From positions 2,493,699-2,557,698 of the forward strand of contig JALUTQ010000007.1 in the NCBI GenBank assembly GCA_032718865.1: a stretch of 64,000 nt of DNA, written 5' to 3'. Shown in pieces: positions 32,301 through 44,389 of the stretch. The notes beneath the pieces are model-generated. The model was not told the DNA's origin and searched no databases. It was given only the letters and a program-made list of their open reading frames with translations. The stretch comes from Tilletia caries. Taxonomy: Eukaryota; Basidiomycota; Exobasidiomycetes; Tilletiales; Tilletiaceae. The position numbers and the translations under genes are program-made. Each line of letters starts with the position of its first letter. Within the stretch, counting starts at the first letter, position 1.

Positions 32301-34527
32301 CTACCCGTGAAGAGCTCGGCACAAACATATAGGTCGGGGTTCTCCTGACGAGCGACGTCCAAGAAGTACTCGCCGACGTGGATTGGGGTGGAGTGGCAGT
32401 TGTCTATGCGGAAGCCGGCGAACATCTTCGCGAGCATGCGTGTGTACTCTTCCATGTGCGACCAGAGGAAGGGCGAGTCCTTGGGCCCGGCGCCGTAGCG
32501 CAGCTTGACACAGTCGCCCCATGCAATCACCTCGCGACGCATGTACACACGCGACTGGGGCGAAGCAAAGTCCGAAAGCGGGTCCGCAGCCCAGATCCAG
32601 CCATTATTGGCAAGGTGAAGCTTCTTCTTGTCGTGCTTGGATGCCGCGGCGTTCTTAGGGTCGAGACGCGTGAAGTAGTTCTCGAAAAGGGGGCACTCCT
32701 TGGTGATGGCCTTATGCTTGGGTCCGTTGTCATCAAGGCGCTGATATCTGAGACGACCACTCAGGTTGTCGATACCAGTCTTGACATCTTCGTCGAAGGC
32801 TGCGTACAAGGGCCCGTTGATCTTGTCGAGCGCAGCCCCGGCAGCGTTCAAAGCGTCATCCTGACCCTTGCCCTCTGCATCAGCCAGAGTGCGGAGAATC
32901 TTGACCGCGGTGGGGATGTGAAGAGTCGTGGCGAAGCGATCACCAAGGACGAGGCGATTCTTCAACGCGTACTTCTCAAGCAAGTCGGCAGCGTCGCCGA
33001 GGTTCTTGCCTTGCAGATCACCTTGAAGCTTCTCAGCCTCTTCTCCCTGAACCTGCTCGCCATCCCATTCCTTGCCGATTCGAGCCTTGTTAGCCTCTAC
33101 ATCGACCACGTAGAACTGCCAAAGCTTGAGCGGCTCGTAGACGTGTTGCTTGATCCCGTTGACAATGGCGTCGGCGTCACCAGCTGACTCGATCACGGTA
33201 GGAAGGCCGAGGGACTCGAGGTTGTTAGAGTATTTTTCCAAAGCCTCGTCAAGTTCAGCCGCACCCGTCAGGTGAGGCGAGTTGTGCGGATTGTAACCTG
33301 TTGAGGGCAGACAGACGCGTCAGCAAGCCATTCATCTGCGACAGTCCGAGAAAGGTTGACTTGACGAAACTCACCTGCGTCAGGGTGTTCGTTCAGCCAC
33401 TCGCTGTCTGAAGCCGTGTGATTCAGGACGACGTCCGTCATGCAAAGAAGGCCCCACTCGTCACGGAACTTGCCGATCCACTTCTGGACATCCTCGACCC
33501 GGCTCTCACGCGTCTTGCCAGCCTTTCCGTCCTTCTCAAACAGATCGGACGCAAAGTCGGTCTGGCCCGCGATCGAGTACGGACTGTCGGAGAGGCCGCG
33601 AACCTGAAGCGGAGGAAAGTGGAGCATGTTGTAGCCGGCATCTCGAGCGCTGTCGAGATGGGGGCCCCAAGTAGAGAGGGGACCACCGGCCCACTTGGAG
33701 ATGAAGGACTGGAGCACGATACCATCCTGGGCAAGGATGACTTCGTCACCGAGCTTTCCGCCACCCTCAGACTTCGAGAGCGGGGTGAGCGTGTCCTTGG
33801 CCAGGATCGAGGCGCGACCGGGCAGGCGGAGAACCGGGTCCACATTGAAGTAGCCATGCTTGCTCTGAACGCGCTTCTGTTTGCGGTCTTCTGCGCTGAC
33901 GCGAGAAGCCAGAGGTTGCTCGATGGTAGGGTAAGGGATGGAAGCTTCTGATGCGGCATGTTCCACGTAGAACTCGAAGGCACCAGCACGAGCAATCAAA
34001 AGATCAACGTGGACCTGCTTGCTGACATCGGTAGGGAGCGAATGCGCGTAGAACTTGCTACGCTCAAACGTGCCCTGAGCTTCAGGAGAGGGGAAGTTTG
34101 TGTAAAGAACACCGTCGCGAGAAGCTAGAGTACCTGCATCAAGCGTGAAACGCAAGATATAAGGCTGGGGGTGAGGTGCCGGAAGACGGACATAAGACTT
34201 AGACGAAGCGGGAGATCCGTCCTCCTCAAGTTTGAGCTCGTACACAGTCACGGGCGACTGAATCGAGGGCACCGTGGTGGATGCGGCGGCGGTCTTCGAC
34301 CCGTTCGAGACCGCTGCGGGCTGTTGGGTGCTGGCCACGGCAGCGGGAGGGGCAGCGTTGCCATTCTGATGCGCTGTTTTGATTTTCGATTTGGTCGAAG
34401 CAGTTTTCAGCGAGGCATTGGGAGCAGTCGTCGTTGACGGCGAGGAAGCATGAGATTGCCCGTTGTTACCAGTGGCCGCAGAAGCCAGAGATGGCGAGAC
34501 ACGTGCCGGTTTGATACGCGCAGGCAT
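29309..34527 (-). CDS. GDB1: Glycogen debranching enzyme
   Basis: Exons 34527-33375, 33297-31101 and 31031-29309 give 1690 residues, close to the 1500-1600 of eukaryotic debranching enzymes plus a Ser/Thr/Ala-rich N-terminal extension of about 100 residues. The 4-alpha-glucanotransferase half (GH13-like) shows MTDVVLNHTASDSEWL (about 363) and GFRIDNCHSTPI (about 690, with the catalytic Asp). The amylo-1,6-glucosidase half (GH133) shows FFSAGWARCWGRDVFISLRG, LIPNLLDSTRTPRYNCRDGPWFF, and TYRPVYDNSNGTDDF...GPPWTWPLGFFLRAYL. It moves maltotriosyl groups and removes the remaining glucose at branch points in cytosolic glycogen. Introns are GT-AG and phases agree. Confidence 0.95.
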
Positions 34528-35789
34528 TGACGCGAGTTTTGATTTGATGATTGAATTCGGTTCGGACGCGTCGACGAGCGGGTTTAACGAGTTCGAGCGG
34601 AGAGCAACGGCAAGAATGAGGAAAGGAAACGCGATGACGACCCGTGCGAGGGCGCCGAGGAGGAGGAAGGGCGTTCAGAGGGTGATGGTGGGCGGCGCAG
34701 AGTTGATAGACGACCCAGTGTCGTGAGTGCGTTCGTCGCGAGAGGTAGTGGCAGATGGTCGAGGGGAACGCCAGGAATCGTCAAAATGAGGCGAATAGGA
34801 GGGGAGAGGAGGGAAAGCAGTAAGGGAGATAAATCGTCAGTACTTCTGCGTTCGACCGCTTGAGAGCAGGAGGGATCAGGCGATCAGGAGAGGGAGGGCA
34901 GGTCACAAGCATTTGATAAGTCCAGCTTCTTTCCACTTCCTCGCATCGAGATGTGCCGGCCTCTGCTCCTTACTTGGCGCCAATCGTGCTAAGAGGGAAG
35001 AGGACCGGCCATAGGATCGACGAAAGTGGAGCTCTTACGAATCTCAGAGCTTAGATAGCCTGCCTTCTAGGGTCACTGAGTGCTGGACCATACCCAAAAA
35101 CGGGCCTCGTCCACTCCGAAGACAGACCGAATCAGAAATGGAAGGCAGTGGGGTGGACTGTGGCTTACCTGATGAGGATGCCATCTTGTTCGTTCTTTCC
35201 GTTTGGCCGAGACTAGGGTATGTAGGAAGATCGAAGCAGGGACACGACGGCGATTCCAATTCGGGTCCGGGCGCGCGGAGCGGTAGGGTGGAGCAGTGAG
35301 AAGCCTGAGCTACCGACCAACGAGCGGAATAGAGCGAAGAGCAAGGACGCTACTGCTGAATCTATCTCCTGGATCTTGAACGCTTGAACGGGTACAAGGA
35401 AAGCTTCTTCCCTTTCGTCTCCTGCGTCTGTCCGTTGGAATTCCAGGAGGTTGAGGTGGAATCACACCAAGGAGAAGTCGGCTCAGGTCAGCGGGCCAGT
35501 CAGTTGGTCGCCAGCACTCTGCCGGAACTCACCTGAGGGTGGAAAAGATTCAGGACGGGGGAGTGGGAGTGAGTGGGACGGGATGGAAGACGTCCAGAAG
35601 AACTCCAAGAGCGATGCATGGGACTTGGGAGGTCGAGGCAGGTGCATCCGTGCTTTGTGATTTTGTGAACCCTGTGGATCGGCATCGGTTATGCGGAGGA
35701 TCGTCATTGATGTGCTCTCTCAGTGAGGACAATGCATGACCCTCATATTTTTCAAACCGGGGATTTCAGCCATCAATTGGAATTCTCCA
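34528..35789. other. Intergenic region with a possible tiny two-exon ORF
   Basis: No firm gene. On the minus strand an ATG at 35184 opens a 16-nt exon (MASSS) ending in a GTAAGC donor. An AG at 34989-34990 would join it to 34988-34903, giving a 33-residue peptide ending ARKWKEAGLIKCL. It could be the 5' end of something larger or chance. The rest, including 35260-35750, holds no supported feature. Confidence 0.3.
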
Positions 35790-35893
35790 TCCCGGCTAGC
35801 TCAGTTGGTAGAGCGTCAGACTCTTATTCATAAGGGTTTCCGCAGTTGTGCGGAGTTCATCTGAATGTCGAGGGTTCGAGCCCCTCGTTGGGA
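35790..35893 (+). tRNA. tRNA-Lys (CUU) with a 32-nt intron
   Basis: The sequence folds as a tRNA: 5' acceptor TCCCGGC and 3' GTTGGGA, D arm GCTCAGTTGGTAGAGC, T arm CGAGGGTTCGAGCCCCTCG. The anticodon CTT is at 35823-35825. Exon 1 ends with the A after the anticodon, the intron spans 35827-35858, and exon 2 begins ATCTGAATG, restoring the CAGA/TCTG anticodon stem. This is the canonical intron position (37/38) for nuclear tRNAs. A and B boxes for RNA polymerase III are intact. Confidence 0.93.
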
Positions 35894-36133
35894 GATATCT
35901 TTTTGCAATTCTTTTCCTGGATCCCGAAGAACTAAACTGCCTTCATCTTTTTGCCATCCATTCCTATGTATATGTACCATCAGAGGGTGTTCGTTGCAGT
36001 GCCGTATCTCTTTGGCGTTTCTGGTGCAGTGCGCTCATGCGATCCAGCGCCAGCCGTTAACCAGCTCACCCATCATATCTTTTTGCCATTCCTGTCTGCA
36101 TACCCCAGTCCACATCCATTTGCATTTCACAGG

Positions 36134-37575
36134 ATGGTGCATCTGTATCCTATTGCCGCGGGCCTGACGGTCCTAATCGCTGCCCACGGCCTACGGAAAG
36201 GTTCGCTCTCCTTGTCGGGAGCTGTGGGTGCCCTAATCGCAGGCTACGGAACCCTCGCAAATCCACTGCCAACCTTCGGAGTCCTCCTGCTCGTCTTCTA
36301 CCTGACCGGCTCTCGCGCGACCAAGGTCAAGGCGGACGTCAAGGCTCGATTAGAGAGAGAGGCGGTCTCCCATTCTCGATCGGAGGATGCGAACGGCGTC
36401 AAGCATAAGGCCCATGCGGGAGGGCAGCGCGATGCGATGCAAGTCCTCTGCAACTCGCTCACGGGGTTTGCGAGCGCCGTCGTGTTTCGCGTCCTGTACG
36501 GAGGCGAACTGAACGCTCGCTCGATCGGTCCATTGCACATCTCTGCCAAGGCCTGGGCTGGCGGGGACGGTTTCTGTGCGCTTGCACCTGATGCGGGCGA
36601 CGGCTGGAGTCGGACGCTCGTTCTTCTCGCTCTTGGCCATTTTGCAGTAAGTCGTGCTGCGCTTGATGTCTGTCATCATGTCAATAGAGTTGACTTCTTC
36701 CTTTCCCTTCTTCCCTCCTCGATCTCTTCTCTCTTCATTTCTACCCTCTTCCCTCCTCTTTTATTCCTTCCCTCTCCTTTCTTTGCAATGCGCCAGTGCT
36801 GCATGGGAGACACTCTAGCCTCTGAACTCGGCATCCTCTCCCGCTCTAAACCCGTGCTGGTTCTGAACCCTTTCAGACAGGTCAGTATGCAGCCTCCTTT
36901 CGAAACTGGCTCACCGAATGTGGTTTTCTCTCTGACACAACCTATCCGACGAAATCAGGTCCCTCCCGGAACCAATGGCGGTATCTCGCTCTTCGGGACA
37001 CTCATGTCCCTCATCGGCGGTCTATTTATGGGGGCGACAGCCGCTCTGACAACGTACTTATCCAATCCTGCCTGCTCTGTATCCGCCAAGTCCGCATCGT
37101 GGCTCACGCTCTGGTCGGCTGGCGTCCACGGCGCAGACCGTATGCTCTGGCTGAACATTATTTTCCTCGGGGGACTGGGTGGCCTGCTCGGGTCCATGGT
37201 GAGTTCAGCGGCCTCCTCAGCGTTGCCCTGACTACATTGATACTTATGCAGCAAGCGTCTCTCCTTTTTGCACAGATTGACTCTGTACTCGGCGCAACGT
37301 TCCAACGGACGTACTACTCCCGCGAAACTAAGCAGGTTCTCCTTGGTCGCTTGCCTCCCAAGAAGCAGTCCAAGTCGGGCAGCGATGACTCCGAGTGGGT
37401 GGTCATCACCGGCTACGATATCCTCAGCAACAACCAGGTTCGTGTCGACCGCGTATTTCTTTCCTCGCTGCCCGAATCATGCTGATATCCTGCGGAGTTT
37501 TTACAGGTCAACTTGATTTCGTCCGTTGCCACCTCAGCTCTCGTTGCCTACCTGGGAACGTCAGTGCTCGTCTGA
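36134..37575 (+). CDS. TMEM19/VTE6-like (DUF92) integral membrane protein
   Basis: Exons 36134-36646, 36797-36880, 36959-37198, 37276-37437 and 37507-37575 give 355 residues. Segments such as LYPIAAGLTVLIAAHGL, LSGAVGALIAGYGTL and FGVLLLVFYLTGSRATKVK form an N-terminal membrane bundle. The family signature is CCMGDTLASELGIL, followed by NGGISLFGTLMSLIGGLFMG, and near the end DSVLGATFQRTYYS. The hydrophobic C-terminus (VATSALVAYLGTSVLV) is a last membrane helix. DUF92 includes TMEM19 and plant VTE6, a phytyl-phosphate kinase, so a lipid-phosphate kinase role is possible but not shown. The intron before exon 4 could use an earlier AG. The one chosen keeps the conserved DSVLGA segment. Upstream, ATGs near 35950 are not conserved. 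Confidence 0.85.
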
Positions 37576-38140
37576 TGATGTTCATCGAGATCCTTGTAGC
37601 ACGCCCTGTCTCGCTCCCTCTCCCTAGAAAGCGGCAAGCAGCGTTGGCTTTCCTCGACGCTTCCCGACGCGATTGCACTGCACCGGTCCCTCAGTCCTGC
37701 CAACCGATGTCCTATGACAGTCGAGGCCATTGTCTCGACATGGGCGCGTGTTGCCGTCAAGGAAGAAGCAGGACATCCCGGACCCGCCCGACCCTGCACG
37801 TGTAACGAAATCATTCCTGTTTCAACACTGGCCACTCGCATTCCGTCTACGTCTTCTTCACAACTCTGTTCAGGAAGTTAAGCAGGAGCAAGTTGTGTAC
37901 AGCGTTCATCTTGGATGATATCATTTCGTTTAATGTGTAAAGAAGTCGTTGGTCGTTTGGTGAAAGTGACCTGGTATACCAAAGGTAGCAGAAGCCCAAG
38001 AAGAGGAGAAGAGATGAAGGCAAAAAAGAGGAAGATAAAAGCAAGTGGTTCGCCCGTCAACCCGTTGCCTGCGTGTAGTCGTGAGGAGAGATGAAGTGGA
38101 TGGAAACTCTTTTTGTTGGAAGCGGTGCAGTTGTGCTGTA
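37576..38140. other. 3' intergenic region between convergent genes
   Basis: Lies between the TMEM19-like gene (+) and the sulfate permease gene (-). No gene or repeat is supported. Confidence 0.5.
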
Positions 38141-40804
38141 TCACTGCTCGCGAGTGACGGCGTCGAGAGCGCTGGCAAGGTCGAGGTGGAAGAAGGGCGT
38201 CAACTCGTTGGCCCAGACGACGGGCACGTTGACCCCGTCGTCCAAACGGTCGCCCTGGATGAGTCCGCCGTCCTTGCTGAGCGCAGGAACATCCGGAGTA
38301 CCATCGTCCTTCTCCGAGCTCGATGCACCATCCTTCTCGATGTCGTCCTGAGCAGCAAAGCCGACACCCCTGCGAGTTGATGACTGTTGTTGCTCCGCGC
38401 GCCGGGCATCTGCGGCCTCGTTCGCCCGGGAGACTTCCTCGTGCGTCAGGTACTCGTGGTGAGGTACGACGGGTGCGATCTCCGTAATGGTGCGATCCGC
38501 CGAGCCGGTACCGAAGCCACCGGCCAACAGACCACGTCGGATCCAGGGAGACAACACACTCGCGAAGTGGAACTCGACCAGCTGACCAGAGTATCGCTCC
38601 ACCGACCGACGGACGTCGACAAGAGTCTGGATCGAGGTCGTGTCCACGTTGGAGACCGAGCTGAAGTCGAAGATGATCGCGCGAAGGACGGGACGGGTGT
38701 CGGAGCTGCCACCGACACTGGGCTGACCGTGCCATGGTGCCACACCGGCGAATGCCTCGTGAGAGACAGTGGGCAGGCCGCCGTCGTCGTCACCGGGAAC
38801 GCTGCCCCTTCGCTTCGATGCACAAGTAACCGCGCGGAAGGCCTTGAGGAGGTACGGGTTGGGTGGCCCAGGGTCGTTCCAGGGGCGGTCACCACGAGAC
38901 TTGTACCGGATTTCACCTGTGGGGCGGGTCTCGAACTTGGCCTTGTCAACGATCACGTCGGCGATGTGAGATGCGTTGGCGTAGATCAAGCCATCCTCGA
39001 GTCGGTAGATCAAAACACCCGGGGGAGGAGGGCGGACGTGGATAGAAGGGTCGTGAAGGCCAGCCTTCTCCTGGATCGGGACAAAGACCTCACGAACACC
39101 ACCGTAGATCGTGCTGGTGATACTGCGCGAAGCCGAACCTTCAGCGGGAGCGTTCTCTCCAGACTCGCGCTGTGTGGCCTCGTGCGAGACGCGGACAACA
39201 CCGAGCCAGCGACCACGGGGGTGAGCGACGCGGACGAGGAGCAGGGCAAGACTGGAGGCAATGGTGACGTAGATTCCAATGTCGATCGAGGCAAAGATGG
39301 TCACGACGACACCGGCGAGGAAGATGAAGAACTCGAGGGGCTGGACGAGCCAGAACTGGTAGGCGGCCTTGGGCGAGGCGATTAAATCTCCGACGGCGTG
39401 GATGATGACGGCAGAGAGAGCAGCGTTGGGAATCCAGTAGAAGCAGCCAGTCAAGGCATAGATGGCGATGATGACGACGATACCAGTGATCCAGCCGGCG
39501 ATGGGGGTACGGACACCAGACTTGGCCTTGATGGCAGTGCGGGAGAACGAACCGGTAGCTGCGTAAGCGCCGAAGCTGGGGCCAACCAAGTTGGTAACAC
39601 CGATGGCGAGGAGCTCCTGGTTGGGGTTGATCTTGTAGTTGTTCACCCGGCCGAAGGACTGTGCGATGGCGATGTGCTCAAGGAGGAGGACGATGACGGA
39701 GACGGGCAACTCGGGAGCAATGGCGGTGAGCAGGTTTCGGTTCAGGTCGGGCTGGCCCATGTGCTGGAAACCTCGGGGAACATCCTTGAGGATGGAGATG
39801 GGGTACTTGGGCTTGGAACCAACGTTGTACTTGTTCAACCAGAGCTTGGAGGCGACCGTGAGGACAATGATGACGAAGGCGTTGCGGAGGACGGAGATGA
39901 AGAAGAAAGTCCGGGAGAGACGGGGCCAGCGACGAGCTCCGTAGTTGCAGAATCCTCGGACGATGTAGAGGAAGGCAAGAGCGGTCAAGCCAAAGGCGGC
40001 GTTGATGTTGGTCTGGGGCAGGGCCTTGAGAGAGTTGATGATGACCTTGTAGGTAGCAACGCCGTTGGTGGTGACAGTGAGACCCATGAGCTTGGGAATC
40101 TGACCGGCAGCAATTGTGATGGCACTGCCCGTCATGAAACCGGAGACAGCGGGCGCCGGAATGTAGCGGGTGATCCAGCCAAGACGAAGGAGACCGATAC
40201 CGAAGCAGATGGCACCGCAAAGGAAAGCGATGGCGGAGGCGATCTGCTCGGGCCTCCACTCTCCGGGATGTCTAGCGAGGACCTTGGTGATTGCTTGCCC
40301 GGTTTGGAGAGACATGACTGCGACGGGGCCGATGGTAACATCCTTGGAAGTGGCGAAGAGGGCGTAGATCATGACACCGACGAAACTGGAAGCGAAATGG
40401 GAAAAGATCAGATTTTTGTAACCCCACAAAGGAAACTGCGCTCTGTGCTTCACTCACGAGCTGTAAAGACCGAACTCGGGAGCCAAGTTGGCGAGCTGAG
40501 CGTAGGACATAGACTGAGGGACCAAGACCAGTGCGACGGTGATACCAGCGATGAGGTCACCGATTCCCCACTGGACGTTGTACGAGGGAAGCCAGTTGAT
40601 AAGGGGGAAGTATTCGCTGAGTCTGGGTCGGGGCGAGCTGAATGCTTCGCGGATCCAGTCGCCAGTGCTGACGATTGGCACGCCCGAGCGGAGGGCTTCA
40701 TTGTCGTTGTGTCCGACGACAGCCTTGGCGACCTTGGTGGCGCGGCTGCGCAGGCTGTTGTCCGAGGACGCTGGCCCGGTGGCGAGGTCGTGGGCGGCAG
40801 TCAT
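38141..40804 (-). CDS. SUL1: SulP-family sulfate permease
   Basis: Exons 40804-40458 and 40385-38141 give 863 residues. Following a cytosolic N-terminus, the SulP signature appears: [51 protein letters not shown]. About twelve membrane segments follow, including [24 protein letters not shown] and [25 protein letters not shown]. The C-terminal STAS domain (about residues 560-770) has [26 protein letters not shown], with the conserved core; an insert rich in Gly/Asp interrupts it. SulP proteins of this type take up sulfate with protons at the plasma membrane. The symbol follows yeast SUL1/SUL2 and is inferred from the family, not from regulation. Confidence 0.92.
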
Positions 40805-43753
40805 TGGGGTCCTTGATGTGAGGGTGGAGGACCTGTGTGAGGAAGACTGGCCGGGAAGAGGGGAGGACGAGGGAAAGACGTGAGGAGGATGTCGTGAACG
40901 AAGGGAAGGATGGAGGATGTTAGATTGGAGAAGGGATCTGTTCGCCTCTGCTTCTTATATGGGAGTTGATGCTACTTACTTCTTCCCGTGCGTGTGAGCC
41001 TGGCCTGGATTGAAGTTCATCTCACAGAGCGTCGGCTTATTCTGCTTCTGTCTCTCTGGCGCCCGCTGCAAGGCACCAGACCTAAAACTGATCCAACTAT
41101 CGGCCCTTGCATGCGAGTTAACAAGAGCCCGGTGTGCCGGTTGCTGTTCAGGCGGCGTCCAGGCTTTTATCTGGCCCCAGTTGTGACTTGTGTCGTCGTT
41201 GATGAGTGCGATGGTGTGATGCTGACACTCGGTGAGCGGGAAGAAGCGCGATCGGCTGTCGGAGTGTCGGAGATATCTGCGGGGGATGCGAGAATCGGAA
41301 CAGCAGATGGCGCAATCTGCGCCTTCTCTCATTATCTCATTCCTGCAGCGTTCACGTGATCGCAGCCAACGGGACACGTCGGTGCGTTGAAAACAAGTCA
41401 ACGCCTGGACCTGTCACTGGGGACGGACGCGACACCGCCGGACCATCCCAAGTCTATTATAGACTTGGCCGAACTCTTGTACAAGACTCTCCTATAGAGT
41501 CTTGTCAAATTCTATCGCCAATTGGATCAAGTCTTGTACAAGAGCAGCCGCCCAATACTTGTGCAATAGCAGCTATAAGACTTGTGGGATAGTGAACTCA
41601 AGTCTTGAGCCTTTCTCACAATAGGTATCCCCACTTTCCAGGATCATCTCTCTCTGCTCGCTCAGGTCACAGCCCATATCATATGGATGCACGTAGCATT
41701 CGCAGTTCAGAACGGGAGATTGGATACAGGTCCGAGAATGATGATAACTGGAAAGGCACTGCAAAGCTACGATGTCAGATCCCAGAGGTGTCAGCGGTCA
41801 GAGCCCAAATTCCACAGGTCAACGTGCCTGGTAATGGATAGCTGTAAGGGTAAAGTGCCCAGGAAGAAGGGATGTCATGTCAGCGAAGGGGAAGGTGGAA
41901 GAGGGCGAGCGAGGAGCGGACTTACTGATTGACCGAGTGCATGTATAGTGTACACGGGTCTGAGCGGCTGCAACAAGACGTTGTCAGTGACCGGTGTGGG
42001 AAATATTGCGTGAGGGTGAGCAAACTCACAAGAAGGCGTCGGTGGTCAGTCTCAGCCCTATGAAGCGTTGCGCGGCTGTGTGGACGTACAATGATGAGAG
42101 ACGCGTTGCCAAAACCTTGACGGAGAAGAAGGGTATATCAGTGCATGAATGCGCCCCGACAGAGCAATCCAAGCGCGGAGCAGCGTCAGAGACTACTCAC
42201 AAGACCAGAACGCCGCCGCAAGGTGAAGAGACCGAGCGGCGCACGTGTCATGGATGACGCAGGATCGATCTTGTGGATGTATGCTGGATATCTGCAAGGA
42301 AGAAGAAGTAAATGCGCGGGTCACAACTCACAGGGCGAGAGATGAGTTCCTATCTTCGAAACGGGAGAAGGGAGGGAGGAAGAGGAGGGAGGAGAAGATG
42401 AAGAGACGAAGGAGAACCGGGAAGATCAGTGGGAGAGAGGGATGGTCGGCGGGGCATAGCACGCGGTGCGTAGGAATGGCTGCAAGACGGAAGCAAACGA
42501 GGCAGGGAAGAAGGGGTGCAGGCAAGAAACCAGGTGATCAGTTCGGTCGGAAGTTGTTGAAGGGAGAAGACTGTGCGCAAGATGCGAGGTGAGGTGGGGT
42601 CATGGGGATGCTGTATACTCTCGCTGGTGCTGCGGGCGAGAAAGAGGATCAGTGAAGGGGTCAGTGACACCGGTGTACTCACCAGCGCGCAGCCGCGCGT
42701 GCCAATGGCCTTGATAAGAGGTTGTCGACAACTCGTTTGTTGTGTTGTTGTGTCGATGTGATCGTGGTCGTGGTCGTCAGCCAGATAGATGCCTTCCCGA
42801 AATTTCGCTATGTCTTTTTCTACACTCAGCCAGCTCACATCTTCCCACCACGACACCGTGCACACCACACATATACATGTGTATTCACAATGAAGCCTGT
42901 TCTACGATTGGGGCCCTCACAAGGATGATGCTCCTGTAGGGCTGTAGATGGTAGATGATTTGTATAGGAAGTTGGGAGCACTCTGCTGCTGAAGGTTGTG
43001 TGTGTGAGGGCAGCCTTGCCCAACCATTTGGCCACTTAGCCTTCCTCAACTCTTGCACGACAAGGATGGAGAAAGTCTCTTATGCTTCTAGACTTGGACA
43101 ATACTTTACGGCCCAGGGTTGCACGGGTCTTCATTTCCGAGAGATTCCCAGGTCTTCTGCCAGGCTGTCCACCGCCAACGAAATCTCAGTCTCATTAGGA
43201 CTTGGGGAGAGACTTGACAGATCCTTGGGAAACGTAAGACCCGAAAGGTGCAACGAAGTCTAGCGCCCCTTTTGGAGAAGTCTTGTCAAGACAGGAAAAA
43301 ATGCTTGAGGAAGACTTGGGGGAGCGGCTTGGGGAAGCACTTGCCAGCTTATGTAATGCACTCTGACCAACTCTATTTGGGCGCCGATCTGAGCTAGCGC
43401 GTCTCAGCAGACCGTGGCGTCTGGCTGTGTCCACCCATGACCCACACATGCCATCCTGCTTCACCATGCAGCGTCCTCACCATCCAGCCTCAACACCTCC
43501 AATCATCTACATATTACGATGACCCGCCAAAGACGGCGCTGTGGCGTGTTGCCTTTGCACCTTTGCTTGCTCCTTGTCGAATGCGACGATGTTCGATAAA
43601 ATTGCAAAGACCCGTGACTCGGGTTCGCTGCGAGACTCACGCTAAAGACCAACCATTTGAACGTCACGTGACAAGAAGCTGCGTGCCGCTCGATAATGAG
43701 CGAAAAGCTGCCAGAAGTCTCCCTCACGGCTCCGTGGCAGGGTTTGCCCAAGT
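40805..43753. other. Gene-poor region with palindromic repeats and a possible F-box gene
   Basis: The first part (40805-41400) holds the sulfate permease promoter and nothing else that I can support. From 41430 to 41600 short palindromes built on AAGTCT/AGACTT are packed together (for instance AAGTCTATTATAGACTT at 41450). A related stretch lies at 43060-43340. Between about 41924 and 42760 the minus strand has several GTGAGT-type donors and matching AGs (see separate entry). From 43340 to 43750 no feature is supported. Confidence 0.45.
41924..42700 (-). CDS. Possible multi-exon F-box-like gene
   Basis: Minus-strand donors GTGAGT are seen at about 42689 (after GCGCGCTG), 42331, 42198 and 42028, and a GTAAGT donor at about 41924. 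Plausible acceptors lie between them. The exon starting near 42630 encodes LQQLPTELITWFLACTPSSLPRLLPSCSHSYAPRAM, which has the L-P-x-E-L-I spacing of an F-box. The downstream mini-exons are short (about 50-110 nt). I could not chain all exons in one frame, and no convincing start ATG is visible, so this may be a decayed gene. If real, it would be a substrate adaptor for an SCF ubiquitin ligase. Confidence 0.3.
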
Positions 43754-44389
43754 AGGGGTTGTCACGCAGACGGAGGAACCCGAAGAAATGCCATGTCTTT
43801 CATTTAATTATGTAAGCAATTAGAGCTCGAAAGTGGCTTGGAGGAGCCTGGTGCGTGACCAGCCCCTCTCCGCAGAAGGTTTCGGCGATTTCGCGCATCC
43901 TTCGGGGTGTTCCACCATGGAAAAACGCGTCACGGACACCGGCACGCGTCGACCTATGCTGCTGGCGGTCACCACTTACCTTCGCCATCCTTCTGCAGCA
44001 ATTCAGTGAGTCCTAAGAAGATCAACACTCTGCGCGTCCGTGGCTGACGCTCTCGAGCTCCTCTTTCTCATACCCTTCCATCAGATTCATTGCCCGTTTC
44101 TTTTTCGCGCCTCTGTGTGACCTGGAAGTGTTGTTTAGCAGTCTCTGGTTGCTGGTGTGAGTGCGTCGTCGGTGCGGCCTGACATCGCAGTCAATGGTCA
44201 CGCGCCCCGTCTCAGTGTTTTTGGCGTGCTAATCCCACATGCCATACCTACCTATTGTTTGTGTGCAGTGAATCATCGGCGTCAGATATCAGGGCGTGAG
44301 TTTTCAGCCTTAGGGCTAGGGGTCCTAATGCGCGAACCTACCCGTATGCTGCAGTATTGACGCGTCTGTTTTTGATTGTTCAGTTCATC

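Noticed and set aside
39398..40816. A 472-codon plus-strand frame opposite the sulfate permease
   Set aside because: It is antisense to the membrane segments of the permease and is rich in Gly/Asp, as expected from reversing hydrophobic codons.
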